DNA of 64,000 bases from Hibiscus mutabilis. Its lineage: Eukaryota; Streptophyta; Magnoliopsida; Malvales; Malvaceae. The stretch lies in assembly GCA_019671005.1 (NCBI GenBank), contig CM033752.1:744001-808000 (forward strand). The letters run 5' to 3'. The notes under the pieces are model-generated. The model searched no databases, had not been told where the DNA came from, and was given only the letters and a program-made list of their open reading frames with translations. The position numbers and the translations under genes are program-made. Of the stretch, positions 45,469 through 57,083 are shown piece after piece. Each line of letters opens with the position of its first letter. Positions within the stretch are counted from its first letter, which is position 1.

Positions 45469-46469
45469 TGTAACCCCCTAGACCCGACTATGCGGCACAC
45501 CAAAATCCAGGAGGTCACATTGGGGTCACCAGAGCGACCCACAGAAAAAAAACTCTTAGAAATACATTTAAAAGTGTAAAGCAACATTTCTGTTAAAACT
45601 ATATTAAAATTTCGTATATACAAACTGAAATCAAGAAAACAAAATACGGACTCAATCATAAAATAAACCATGACATACATGCCCACTAATACATGGGTAC
45701 CGTACTCCACACGCAACGCCAAGGGAACTCTAAACTGATATCGGTCATAAATCTATAATCGAATTTCTTTAACCTGCAATGGTGAAACAAAGTGAGTTTG
45801 GGAAAACTCAGTAATACAAAACTACCAAATAATGATGTACACAAATATATATAAGGTAAAACAGATACATGGTATAATATAAAACTATCACGGTGTTCCG
45901 GGTATCCACATGTTCCAATTACGTTTCATTTTAAATTCTTATTTATCCTTTATCTGAACTCCAATAGGCAATTTTCCAAGACCGCATCTATAAGGCATTT
46001 ACCCAGGCCCATTGGGCGTACGTGCTAACCTAAAGAGGTGTATTGGGTCCAATAGAATCGTCCTAACTGAAGCATAAAAGCCTGAATGCAGAATGCATTA
46101 CCCTAGCCGAAGCGTAAGAACCTGATACAGTAGTCATAAATAATTACCCTAGCCGAAATTTAGGAACTTGATAAAGTAGTTATAAGGAATTACCCTAGCC
46201 GAAGCGTAGGAACCTGATACAGTAGTTATAAGAAATTACCTTAGCTGAAGCATAAGAACCTAATACAGTAGTCATAAGGAATTACCCTAGTCGAAGCGTA
46301 GGAACCTGATACAGTAATCATAAGGAATTACCCTAGCTGAAGCGTAAGAACTTGATACAGTAGTTATAAGGAATTACCTTAGCCGAAGCGTAGGAACCTG
46401 ATACAGTAGTCATAAGGAATTACCCTAGTCGAAGTGTAGGAACCTGATACAGTAGTCATAAGGAATTAC
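45469..46469 (-). repeat. B-family LTR fragment (E) with a minisatellite
   Basis: It starts TGTAACCCCCTAGACCCG and follows the outer end of the element B LTRs, including the phrase ACATACATGCCCACTAATACA, so it is a diverged relative in the same minus orientation. It ends at 46469 where the reverse-oriented LTR F begins. Only about 1 kb of a 3-kb LTR remains. Confidence 0.7.
46098..46469. repeat. 46-bp minisatellite, eight copies
   Basis: Units begin TTACCCTAGCCGAAGCGTAG at 46098, 46144, 46190, 46236, 46282, 46328, 46374 and 46420, an exact 46-bp period, with a partial ninth unit at 46466. Units differ by a few substitutions each. No spacers are present, so it is a tandem array and not a CRISPR. 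Confidence 0.9.
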
Positions 46470-47244
46470 TGTAACACCCTTACCAATATTTATTATCCAA
46501 TACTAGTATATAGTGTCACATGATGTTTAAACCATATTTTATGCTATCCGAACAAGTCAAAAACGATTTAAATTTTTTTCCTTTTTAATCGCGTAAAATT
46601 TATTTCTAATTTTTAATCCATCAGATAGACCTCAATTTCAGGCAGCAACTTGGCAGTTTTTGACTATACTATACAATTAACAAAACTGCCTAAAAACTGC
46701 CTAAAATAAAAATAATTTTGATTACTCTAAAATTTCATTATTATAATCTTACCCGATTTTCGTTACTAGCAATTTCTTTAAACTAGTATCCATTTAAATA
46801 AAACTCAATATCATATACTAACCACTTATCTAGATATTATTATTACAATCCATATCTAGACTAGTTTGAAAGGAGCTACTATTTATTTATACATGCCAAC
46901 TAGAAATATCAAAATACATCAAAGATGTAATTACCGATACTGCATATATCCCCTTTGATAGTGATGCCTTACTCCTTACCCCGTACCGGGTTTTCTACCT
47001 ACGCGTGAAAAACCATCACACGCTAAGTATATACTTAGTGAGGCATTATAATTATTTAATATAAATCAACATGCTTGAATTATATCAATAATATAATAAA
47101 CATGCAGTTTGATCATTATTCCTTTATTTCCCTTATGTTAGTCAAATATTAACATAATATAATTCGGATTCATAAATCTTATTATTATCCTTGCCATTAT
47201 CCGAGAATTTACCTACTTTCTGAATTATTTACCATTTATTATCC

Positions 47245-47570
47245 GAGAGTTCACTTACTCTCTAACTTATTCACCATTTATTATTATTTTCCGAGAGTTC
47301 ACTTACTCTCTAATTTATTCACCATTTATTATCATTTTCTGATAGTTCACTTATTCTTTAACTTATTCACCATTTATTATCATTTTCTGAGAGTTCACTT
47401 ACTCTCTAATTTATTCACCATTTATTATCATTTTCTGAGAGTTCACTTAATCTCTAACTTATTCACCATTTATTATCATTTTCTGAGAGTTCATTTACTC
47501 TTATTCACCATTTATTAGCATTTTCTGAGAGTTCACTTACTCTCTAATTTATTCATCATTTATTATCAAA
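47245..47570. repeat. 48-bp minisatellite in LTR F, seven copies
   Basis: GAGAGTTCACTTACTCTC-type units begin at 47245, 47293, 47341, 47389, 47437, 47485 and 47527, spaced 48 bp except the last, which is shortened. The equivalent place in the G LTR has a single unit. Confidence 0.85.
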
Positions 47571-47616
47571 TAAATTATTGCCCAACATAGTTTTGAGGAC
47601 TTGAGTACACGAGTCA

Positions 47617-47721
47617 AAACCGCACCAAAGTGCTAATAAACTGCACCGAAGTGCTAAGAGACTGCACATAAGTGCTAAAGAACCACACCTAAGTGTTAAT
47701 AAACCGCACTGAAGTGCTAAA
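47617..47721. repeat. 21-bp minisatellite in LTR F, five copies
   Basis: Five adjacent 21-bp units of the type AAACYGCACYGAAGTGCTAAT are present, with a few substitutions in each. Confidence 0.85.
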
Positions 47722-48870
47722 CCGCTGGACTCTATGGCATGCCAACTATACTCTATACCTCAAATACTTATTTGGGCATACTTTCCAATTCCATATTCAA
47801 TTCATCCATGGAAATATAATTAAATACTGGGCAGTTCATACCCTAAATATAACATAACCATACATACCTTGTATATTTAGTGATCAAATGCATCATAGTT
47901 CTTCCTTTGACAATTCTCAATATGTCAAATGTAAGTTCATGATATAAACATATAATTATCAAGTAATTATTAATAAGGTAGACTTATCACAAGTCTTTCA
48001 AATGATAATCATAATATTATCCATGCATAAAAATGCACTCACCTTGACACTTTATACTTTGTCAATATTCAACTAGCCTCACTAAACTTCAGCTTTGATC
48101 TATATCATTTCCTCGACTGTTAACTCGATCTCAGTTTTTGTGCACAGTCTACAAGTGTATTAAAAATACCATAAGTGCATTCCAAATTATATGTTAGTGT
48201 CTTACTAACACATAAGCAATATAGGAATAATTTTCCTAAAAACACCCTAATATTTTCCAAATATCAGTTTCATGAAGTCATTTCATCCTCAATACTTTGT
48301 ATTTCTTTCAACCTTTACTCAAAGAATGATTTATAACTCATTCTAAACTTAATTCCAGCATAATACTTCCATGAAAACAATTTTTTCACTTTAGTCCTTA
48401 ACTTTCTCCAAAATGCCAAATTGGTCCCCAAACTTTCCAAGATTTTCGAATTGATCCTTATGTTTTTACAAACTTCTAAAATGGTCCAAGTGACATTTTA
48501 AAGCTTGTAAAATCATAGTTTCATCATATCCAATCTTATGGAAATTTTTCCATAATTTCTTCTAATTTTTTTCTTTGACCGAAATGGTCCCTTACTTTCC
48601 AATATTTCCATTTTGGTCCTAAATTATCAAATCAAGCTAATTTGATCGAAATCTCATCATTTCTAATGCTAGAATAATTTTCACAATAATTTCCCCTTTA
48701 TTTCCAATTCTAACCGAATTGGTCCATTATTCTTCCTAAGGGAAAATTTCTATTTTAACATCAAATTAAGGCTTCTAATATCACAAATCATTCATTTCCA
48801 TCCTTTATTAAATTCCCTAACCAAATCCCCAAATTCTAGGGTTAAGGTTTATAACCTTGAACATAGAATT

Positions 48871-48970
48871 NNNNNNNNNNNNNNNNNNNNNNNNNNNNNN
48901 NNNNNNNNNNNNNNNNNNNNNNNNNNNNNNNNNNNNNNNNNNNNNNNNNNNNNNNNNNNNNNNNNNNNNN
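48871..48970. other. Assembly gap of 100 Ns
   Basis: Exactly 100 N characters, the conventional placeholder for a gap of unknown size. The sequence to its left is LTR F in reverse orientation and to its right the end of a G LTR in forward orientation. Confidence 0.98.
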
Positions 48971-49755
48971 ATTGGTAAATAATTGATAAACAAGTAAAAG
49001 AGTTTATGAACTCTCAAAGTAAATGGCAAGTATATTGGTAAGAAATTTATATTCGGTTTATATTATGTTAATATATGATTAACATGATGGTGATACATAT
49101 CTAGCGATCATGATGCATGAATATTGTTACATGATATTAATTATATTCTTGTTGTATTGCATTAGATATTATTATTGTTGCCTCAATAATTGTATACTTA
49201 GCCTGTGATGGTTTTCACGCGTAGGCAGAAAGCAAAAATCGGAGTAAGGAGCAGCTGGCATCCTACTAGCCAAGAGTATAATCACGGTATCCGTAATGAC
49301 ATCTTTTGATGTATTTTGATATTACTAGATGGCATGTATATGTTAAAATTAGTTGGTATTAAACTAGTTTAGATAAAGTTTGTAATAACTTATAAACTAG
49401 TTTATATTTATAATGAATGGTGAGTAGTTATTTTAAATTAATATGGTTAAATGGATTACTAGTATAAAATCGGGTAATTAATAGAAAAGAATAAATAGAG
49501 TATTAAATTAGATTTTTAATTTAGGTAATTTTTAGGCAGTTATATTCCTTATAGATCATAGATATGAACTGCTAAATTGCTGCCTGAAATTGGAATTAAT
49601 TCGGTTGATTAAAATTTTGAAAACTGATACTACGCGATAAATGGTAAAATGGATTAATTAAAATTTTCTAATAAATAACTAATATGAAATGTTAGCAATT
49701 CATTATGTGACACTCTGACTAGTAATGGATATGAGATACTAGTAAGGGTGTTATA
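48971..49755 (+). repeat. 5' LTR of element G, 3' end only
   Basis: It aligns without gaps to 56299-57083 and differs at about 13 of 785 positions by my count (about 1.7%). It ends GTGTTATA, where the 3' copy has GTGTTACA, and is followed by the primer-binding site. The upstream part is lost in the assembly gap. Confidence 0.85.
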
Positions 49756-49935
49756 TTTATTGGTATAAGAGTTACAGGTTTAGCCAGTTCTGGATACGAA
49801 TCGGGTCTGTTGAGAGTCGAAATTATATACATGCCACTGGATGTCAAAATTACTGATATTTGTATAAATATACTTTGATGCCTATTAATTAGCAATGTGC
49901 TCCTTACTTATGGGGGATGATTGTGACATTAACAA

Positions 49936-51110
49936 ATGTCAGATCATCAGAAATCATGTCAGAGAGCTGAGCGTGATATTCCTGCGCAAAGCGGGAGTAA
50001 TGAGGTGAACCAGAATCCGCCTCTCGCTCAGCAAAACGTAGAAGTACCAGCTCAGAAACAACAAAATATTCATGTACAATATCAAGGCTTATTTCTTCAG
50101 GCATTGGATGTTATTATAAATCGTCGAGCACTAGTATCAGTTCCAAAAGAATTAAGAAAAATGAAAGCACCATAATTTCGAGTTGATACTGATGCAGATC
50201 CAATGGCTGTTGATTACTGGTTAAATGATATTAAAATCACGCTGAGCAGAATCCCTTGCGATGATCAAGGAAGGTTAGAGGGAGTTGTATCCTTACTGAT
50301 GGAGCAAGCTAGTGTGTGGTGGAATGTAGTCACTGCACCAGTTCCCCCAGAGCAGATTACGCTGGAATTTTTTCTAAAATAATTCAAAGAAAAATATATT
50401 GGGGATGTTTTTATTGAAGAAATGAAGCAGTTCTTGGATCTGAAATAGTCTGGCAGGTCAGTTTATGAATACGAATGTGAGTTCAATAGTCTGAGCCAAT
50501 TTGCAACATAGTTTCTTCCAACCGAACAATCCAGAATTGACAAATTTATAGATGGGTTGGATCCTCAATATAAAAGGGTATTGGTTTCTCATAATTTCAC
50601 TGTTTTTCAAGAGGCTGTAAACTGAGCAAAAGCTTTGGAAAAAGTAGACCTCGAGGATAAAGCGGGGAAACAGGTCCAGACCGAAAAAGGGCCCGAAAGT
50701 TCTTTTACTGCATCATCATTTAAACGTAGTAAAGGGTTTTTCACAACAAAATATAGTAGCATCAGCTTCTTCATCCAAAAAGGGATATCCTGGAGGAAAG
50801 TCAAAGCAGGCTCAGAATATTACTGCAAGTTCTCAAGGCTCTAGATTTTGTCCTATTCCAGAATGTGAACACTGTGGTAAAAGGCATTCTGGTCAACGCT
50901 GGTTTGCTGGTGGGGCATGCTATCATTATGGGCAAGATGGTCATTTCAAAAAGAATTGTCCAGAGCTTCACCCTGATCAATCAATTGTATCACCTCAAAA
51001 AAGCAGAGGAAACAAAGGTGGCACACCAGGAGTAACTACGACCATACCTAATCGAGAAGACAAGACTGCTGCTCGAGTATATAATATCAAGACTGCTAAA
51101 GATCGATATG
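49936..51110 (+). pseudogene. Element G gag
   Basis: The reading starts MSDHQKSCQRAERDIPAQSG and continues through VDYWLNDIKITLSRIPCDDQ, EQASVWWNVVTAPVP and YEYECEFNSLSQF, the conserved blocks of the gypsy gag capsid domain. At 50918-50959 a zinc knuckle reads CYHYGQDGHFKKNC, in which the second Cys position is Tyr. At least five in-frame stops occur. Gag would form the virus-like particle packaging the element's RNA. Confidence 0.8.
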
Positions 51111-51480
51111 ACTCGGAGATCATAGCAGGTATGATCGAACTCTTTGGCATCACTATTTTGCATTGATTGATCCAGGCTCTACCCATTCTTACATTAGTTC
51201 TAAAGTAGTACTCGAAAGAAATATACCGATAGAACCAATTTCGAGTGAGGTAGTTGCTATTAATCCAATAGGACAAAGCGCCAAAGTAGGTCGAATATGC
51301 AAAAAGTGTCCTATAAAGATTTATGAAAATGAATTTCCAGTTGATCTTATAGAATTACCCTTCCAAGAGTACGAAGTCATTCTTGGAATGGATTGATTAT
51401 CGGCATATAATGCTACGGTTGAATGCCGATTGAAAAGGTTAATTTTAAAAAGGACCAGATGGCTCAAAAATAATATTTAT
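51110..51480 (+). pseudogene. Element G protease
   Basis: The segment includes LIDPGSTHSYISSKVV, the aspartic protease active site with Ser replaced by Pro (D-S-G to D-P-G), and the flap and end IELPFQEYEVILGMD. A stop replaces the expected Trp after LGMD. A stop also lies just before the active-site segment. Confidence 0.78.
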
Positions 51481-51739
51481 GGGAGAAAGGCTGAATTATT
51501 TGGGTAATGTGATATCAGCTGCAACTACTAGAAAGTTATTATCACATGGGTGTGAAGCATATTTAGCTCATGTAATAAATACTCAGGAAATGAAGATAAA
51601 TCTGGAAAATATACCCACAGTACGTGAATTTCTAGATGTCTTCCCATATGAATTATCGGGATTACTTCCTGATCGAGAGGTGGAATTTGGTATTGATGTG
51701 CTTCTTGGAATAACACCAATATCAATGGCACCTTAAATG

Positions 51740-52960
51740 ATGGCTCCTACAGAACTTAGAGAGCTGAAGGCTCAATTGCAAGAATTATTAAATTGAGGTT
51801 TTATACGACTTAGTATATCACCTTGGGGAGCTCCATTCGTGTTTGTGAAAAAGAAAGATGGATCAATGAGGTTATGTGTGGATTATCGTCAACTTAATAA
51901 AGTGACAGTAAAGAATAAATATCCTTTTCCAAGGATTGATGATCTCTTTGATCAACTTAAATGAGCAACAGTGTTTTCTAAAATTGATCTTCGATCGGGG
52001 TATCATCAATTGAAGATTAAAGAAGCAGATATACCAAAGACAACTTTTAAAACTAGATACGGGCATTATGAGTTTGTAGTAATGCCTTTTGGACTTACAA
52101 ATGCACCAGAAACTTTTATGGATCTAATGAATCAGATATTTCAGCCATATTTAGATCAGTTTGTGGTGGTATTCATAGATGATATATTGGTTTATTCAAA
52201 ACAAAAGAGGATCATGATACTCATCTCTGCATAGTTCTTCAGATCTTTTGAAAAATGAAATTATATGCAAAGCTGTCAAAGTGTGAATTCTGGTTGTCTG
52301 AAGTAGCTTTCCTTGGCATATAGTTTCAAATAAAGGGATTCCAGTTGATCCTAAAAAGGTTCAAGCAATACTCGAATGGAAGATTCCTCAGAATGTCTCT
52401 GAAGTGAGAAGTTTCTTGGGTTTGGCTGGTTATTATCGGCGGTTTGTGAAAGATTTTTCAATGATTGCCGCACCAATAACTAAGCTATTAAGAAAGGATG
52501 TACCATTTGTCTGGATAGATAAGTGTCAGGAAAGCTTTGATAAATTGAAGAAGATATTAACAGAAGCTCATGTTTTGGTACAACCAGAATCTGGGAAGGA
52601 TTTTACAATATATAGTGATGCATCTCATAATGGTTTGGGGTATGTATTGATGCAAGAAGGAAAGGTTGTAGCATATGCTTCTTGACAACTCAAAACTCAT
52701 GAAAGAAATTATCCTACTCATGATTTAGAGTTGGCTGCAGTAGTGTTTGCTTTAAAGATTTGGCGTCACTATTTATATGGTGAAAAATGCTACATCTTCA
52801 CTGATCATAAAAGTTTGAAATATTTGTTATCTCAAAAGGAACTCAATTTGAGGCAAAGAAGATGGATAATACTGATCAAGGACTATGATGTAGTTATTAA
52901 TTATTATCCGCAGAAGGCTAATGTGGTAGCAGATTCACTCAGTCTGAAGACATTTTCTTC
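51740..52960 (+). pseudogene. Element G reverse transcriptase and RNase H
   Basis: RT motifs in order are PWGAPFVFVKKKDGSMRLCV, KIDLRSGYHQLKIKEADIPK, VMPFGLTNAPETFMDLMNQ and the catalytic VFIDDILVYSK (F-I-D-D at 52172-52183). A frameshift follows near 52210. The connection reads SFLGLAGYYRRFVKDFS (52404 on). RNase H has FTIYSDASHNGLGYVLMQ and FTDHKSLKYLLSQKELNLRQ. Stops interrupt at LLN*GF, DQLK*AT and YAS*QL. Confidence 0.85.
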
Positions 52961-52979
52961 TTTGAGAACATTGAATGCT

Positions 52980-54133
52980 CAGTTGAAATTACAGGAAAAT
53001 GGTGCAATAATGGCTGAACTTCAAATTAAGCCTACTTTGATAGAAAAGATTAAAGAGTTACAAGCAAAGGATGAAGAATGCTTGGAAAAGAAGAAGCAAG
53101 TTGAACGTGGTGAATCTAAAGACTTTGAAATAAAATCAAATGGATGCCTATGCTACAAGGGTTGTGTATACATTCCTGAAGATGAGGATCTAAGAAGGGA
53201 AATACTTATAGAGGTGCATTATAGTCCTTTAACTATGCATTCAGGAGGCAAAAAAATGTATCAAGATATAAAGAGTCGATTTTGGTGGCTTAGCATGAAA
53301 CGAACTATTACCGAGTTTGTTGCTAAATGTTTAACATGTCAGCAAGTAAAGGCAGAACATCAAGTTCCATCAGGATTACTTCAACCAATCTTAATTCCAT
53401 AATAAAGGTGGCAAAAGGTTACTATGGATTTTGTAACAAGTTTACCATTGATTCCAAGTAAGAAGGATTCGATTTGGGTGATTGTGGATCGACTGACTAA
53501 AACAACTCATTTCATACCAGTTCGAATAGATTATTCATTGAACAAATTGGCGGAGTTATATATTAAGAAATTGTTTGACTGCATGGTGTTCCTATGTCTA
53601 TTATATCCGATAGAGATCCAAGGTTCACTTCAAGGTTTGGGAGTACATTACATGAAGCATTAAGAACTCTGCTACACTTCAGTACTGCTTTCCTTCCTCA
53701 AACATATGGACAATCAGAAAGAACTATTCAAATACTCGAAGATATGCTCAGAGCGTGTATAATAAATTTTGCAAGCTTATGGGAAAAATATCTTTCATTA
53801 GCTGAGTTTGACTATAATAACAGTTATCAATCAAGTATAAAGATGGCACCTTATGAGGCATTATATGAAAGAAAATGTCAAACATCATTGAATTGGTACG
53901 AGTTGGAGGATCAAAAAATTACCAGACCAGATCTTGTTCAAGAAATAGAGGATAAGGTAATGATAATTCAAGATAATCTCAAGGTCACTTCTAATAGACA
54001 AAATTCATATTCAGATCTTAAAAGGAAGGATATAGAGTTTGAAGTTGTAGACAAAGTGTTTTTAAAGGTTTCACCCTGGAAAAAGATATTACGATTTGGA
54101 CTAAAAGATAAATTTAGTCCAAGATTTATTTAA
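52980..54133 (+). pseudogene. Element G integrase
   Basis: The zinc-binding HHCC part reads EVHYSPLTMHSGGKK and CLTCQQVKAEHQ (53210-53370). The core follows with MDFVTSLPLIP, IWVIVDRLTKTTHF, ISDRDPRFTSRF and SERTIQILEDMLRACI. Two adjacent stops sit near 53400 and a frameshift near 53590 separates the halves. The C-terminal segment ends FLKVSPWKKILRF then KDKFSPRFI; the usual continuation and any chromodomain are missing. Confidence 0.82.
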
Positions 54134-57083
54134 CTAAAGTATAAACTTATGAAAAGTTTAGGAACTAAATTGTAATTTTCAAAAGTTGTTTATTTTAGTC
54201 CCGTAAATGGATAGTTTACCCCCAAGAATGATGTTTTTGTGTTACCTGAATTTTTCGTACGGAATTTGTGTTAATGTTAAAAGCTATAAAGAGTTAAATT
54301 CGAGAAAAATTCGGATAATCAAATCGAATCGAAGAATTGAGATATTTTTGTTAAATGATCAGGAAAGGTTAATATTTTCTTTTCCATGCCTTATTTTAGA
54401 AGGATTTAACATGGAACATTGGATTAAAGTAGATTTTCCATGTTAAATATGAGCCATTGGATGAAAAATAGCAAGATTCTAATTTTAGAAAATTACAAGG
54501 GCAAAGTTGGTAATCACTAACTTCTTGGTTTATTTGTGACCCTTGGATGAGTGGATTGTCATGTGACAAGATAAGAGGCATTGGATTAAAAGGACAAAAT
54601 GGTCATGTTGTCATAAAAGAGATTTTTTATTTGGATTTTAATAATAGATGACAAATGGCCTAAATTGAAAACAATTGAAAATTCAAGAATTTTCTTCAAA
54701 ATTATATTCTTGGCCGAAACCCTCATCCAAGGTAAGGAAAAATTTTATTTTTGATTTTCAAGCCATTTTACTTGGATTTTTGGATAAAAGCATGAAATAG
54801 AAATTGATCTCCTTGAACTTCTCTATCATCTGGTACCAATTATTCATGCTTTCATTGTTTGAAACCTTAGTTTCATGAATAGGATGGATGAAGGATATGT
54901 TTAATTTTGATGATTAAAGATTAGATTTTTTATGAAGTTGATGTTGTAGAATCACGTCCAAGTTTGTATAATGATTGAAAACACTTGAAAATAGCTAAAT
55001 CCCAATTTGGTTAAAGTTAGGGTTTTGATATAAAGTTGAATTTGGATTTATTTTGATATAGAAATGATTGTAGAAGCTTGAAAATGATGTTTAGAAGTTT
55101 AATTCATGTTTGAATCAAGTTGGAAATTTTGAGTATGGTGACCCTTCATATTCGGCTTTTAAGGGAAAAACTAAGGAAAATTATGAAAAAATTTCCTAAG
55201 GCTAGAAATGATGTAGGAACGATTCTACAAGATTTATAGTGTTGTTTGGATCAATTTGGAAGTTTACAAAGTGTTAAGGACCAAATAGCATATTAAGGGA
55301 AATATGGGATTGAAATGAAAATTGACTAGAAGTTAGTGTGTTAAGCTTGAATGTATTGTTGCAATACTTGAATATGTTATTAAATGATTGAATTTGAAGT
55401 TCAATGGCAAGGGACCATTTTGAATAATTTGGAAAGATTGAGATGAATTCTAAAAGAATTCATTTCATGGTTAAATTGTGAGATTTGAAAATGTTTTGTG
55501 AATTATTGATGGATATGAATAGTAAAGGGTTTGAAATGTTATTTTGAAGTATTAAGGTTAAAATTGATGTTGTGAAATGGAATTAATATTGAATTAGTAT
55601 CGGAAGGATTTTTAGGAATTTTATTCCTAATATGCACCTATGTTAGAATAATACTAACATATGCTTTGAATCATATGTTTTGGTAAATGATATTTTTATA
55701 GATCGTGATCGAGATAGTAATACAAGCAAGCTTAAAGACAAGGAAAAAATTCAAGAGTAAATCTAAAATCAATCGTAAGGTTTACTAGTAAGGCACCAGG
55801 TGAGTGCAATGCATACATAACATGATACATGGATGTTTTATACATCATTAGGAAGACTTGCGATAAGTCTACCTTGTTTATATTGGCATGATATTTATGT
55901 CATTAATCTTATATTTGACATGTTCTAAATATGTCAAAAGTTGAATATAAATGCATGGATCACTAGTTATATATGATGTTATATTATGAATGTTATTTCG
56001 GGTATGAACTGCCCAATATTAAATTAAGTTGATATAGATTGCCATGGATGGAATAAATATAGAATATATGCCCAAGTATGTCATTGAGGGACAAGGTATA
56101 ATTGGCATGCCATAGAGTCCAACAACACACTGCATACTAGGTTTAGCACTATAGTGTATATAAAGGACACTTAGTGTATATGGTGGGCACAACCTTATGT
56201 GTATTATGGTGGGCACGACCTTATGTGTATTAGCACTTCGGTTCATATTTGACTCGAGTACCAGGGGTCCTCATAGGTTTATATTTGGGCTATGGTTTAT
56301 TGGTAAATAATTGATAAACAAGTAAAAGAGTTTATGAACTCTCAAAATAAATGGCAAGTATATTGGTAAGAAATTTATATCCGGTTTATATTATGTTAAT
56401 ATATGATTAACATGATGGTGATACATATCTAGTGATCATGATGCATGAATATTGTTACATGATATTAATTATATTCTTGTTGTATTGCATTAGATATTAT
56501 TATTGTTGCCTCAACAATTGTATACTTAGCCTGTGATGGTTTTCACGCGTAGGCAGAAAGCAAAAATCGGAGTAAGGAGCAGCTGGCATCCTACTAGCCA
56601 AGAGTATAATCACGATATCAGTAATGACATCTTTTGATGTATTTTGATATTACTAGATGGCATGTATATGTTAAAATTAGTTGGTATTAAACTAGTTTAG
56701 ATAAAGTTTGTAATAACTTATAAACTAGTTTATATTTATAATGAATGGTGAGTAGTTATTTTAAATTAATAGGGTTAAATGGATTACTAGTATAAAATCA
56801 GGTAATTAATAGAAAAGAATAAATAGAGTATTAAATTAGATTTTTAATTTAGGTAATTTTTAGGCAGTTATATTCCTTATAGATCATAGATATGAACTGC
56901 TAAATTGCTGCCTGAAATTGGAATTAATTCGGTTGATTAAAATTTTGAAAACTGATACTACGCGATAAATGGTAAAATGGATTAATTAAAATTTTCTAAT
57001 AAATAACTAATATGAAATGTTAGCAATTCATTATGTGACACACTGACTAGTAATGGATATGGGATACTGGTAAGGGTGTTACA
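54134..57083 (+). repeat. 3' LTR of element G
   Basis: The right end is defined by GGTGTTACA at 57083. The left end is uncertain because the expected internal 3' sequence and LTR start (TGTAACACC) are not visible after pol stops near 54133. A deletion probably joined pol to the inside of the LTR. It includes GGTGAGTGCAATGCATAC near 55800 and CACGCGTAGGCAGAAAG near 56544, both with counterparts in reverse-oriented LTR F. Confidence 0.65.

Larger units (their letters stand above)
46470..48870 (-). repeat. Reverse-oriented LTR F of the G family
   Basis: It starts TGTAACACCCTTACCAATAT, the reverse complement of the end of the G LTR at 57083, and continues as a diverged inverted relative (TACGCGTGAAAACCATCACA against the G copy). 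It runs to the N-gap, so its inner end is unknown. No internal region with coding capacity is attached. It holds a 48-bp tandem array at 47245-47570 and a 21-bp array at 47617-47721. Confidence 0.7.
48971..57083 (+). mobile_element. Ty3/gypsy retrotransposon G
   Basis: The order is truncated 5' LTR, PBS (TGGTATAAGAGTTACAGG at 49761), gag, protease, reverse transcriptase, RNase H, integrase, 3' LTR ending TGTTACA at 57083. Domain order places it in Ty3/gypsy, and the TGTAACACC-type LTR ends suggest the chromovirus (Tekay/Del-like) branch. No chromodomain is seen: pol stops just after the integrase tail near 54130. Many stops and at least two frameshifts break the reading frame, although the LTRs are nearly identical. 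Confidence 0.88.

Noticed and set aside
46098..46469. Regular 46-bp repeats resembling a CRISPR array
   Set aside because: Units are directly adjacent with no unique spacers, lie inside a plant LTR and vary by point changes, so this is a minisatellite.
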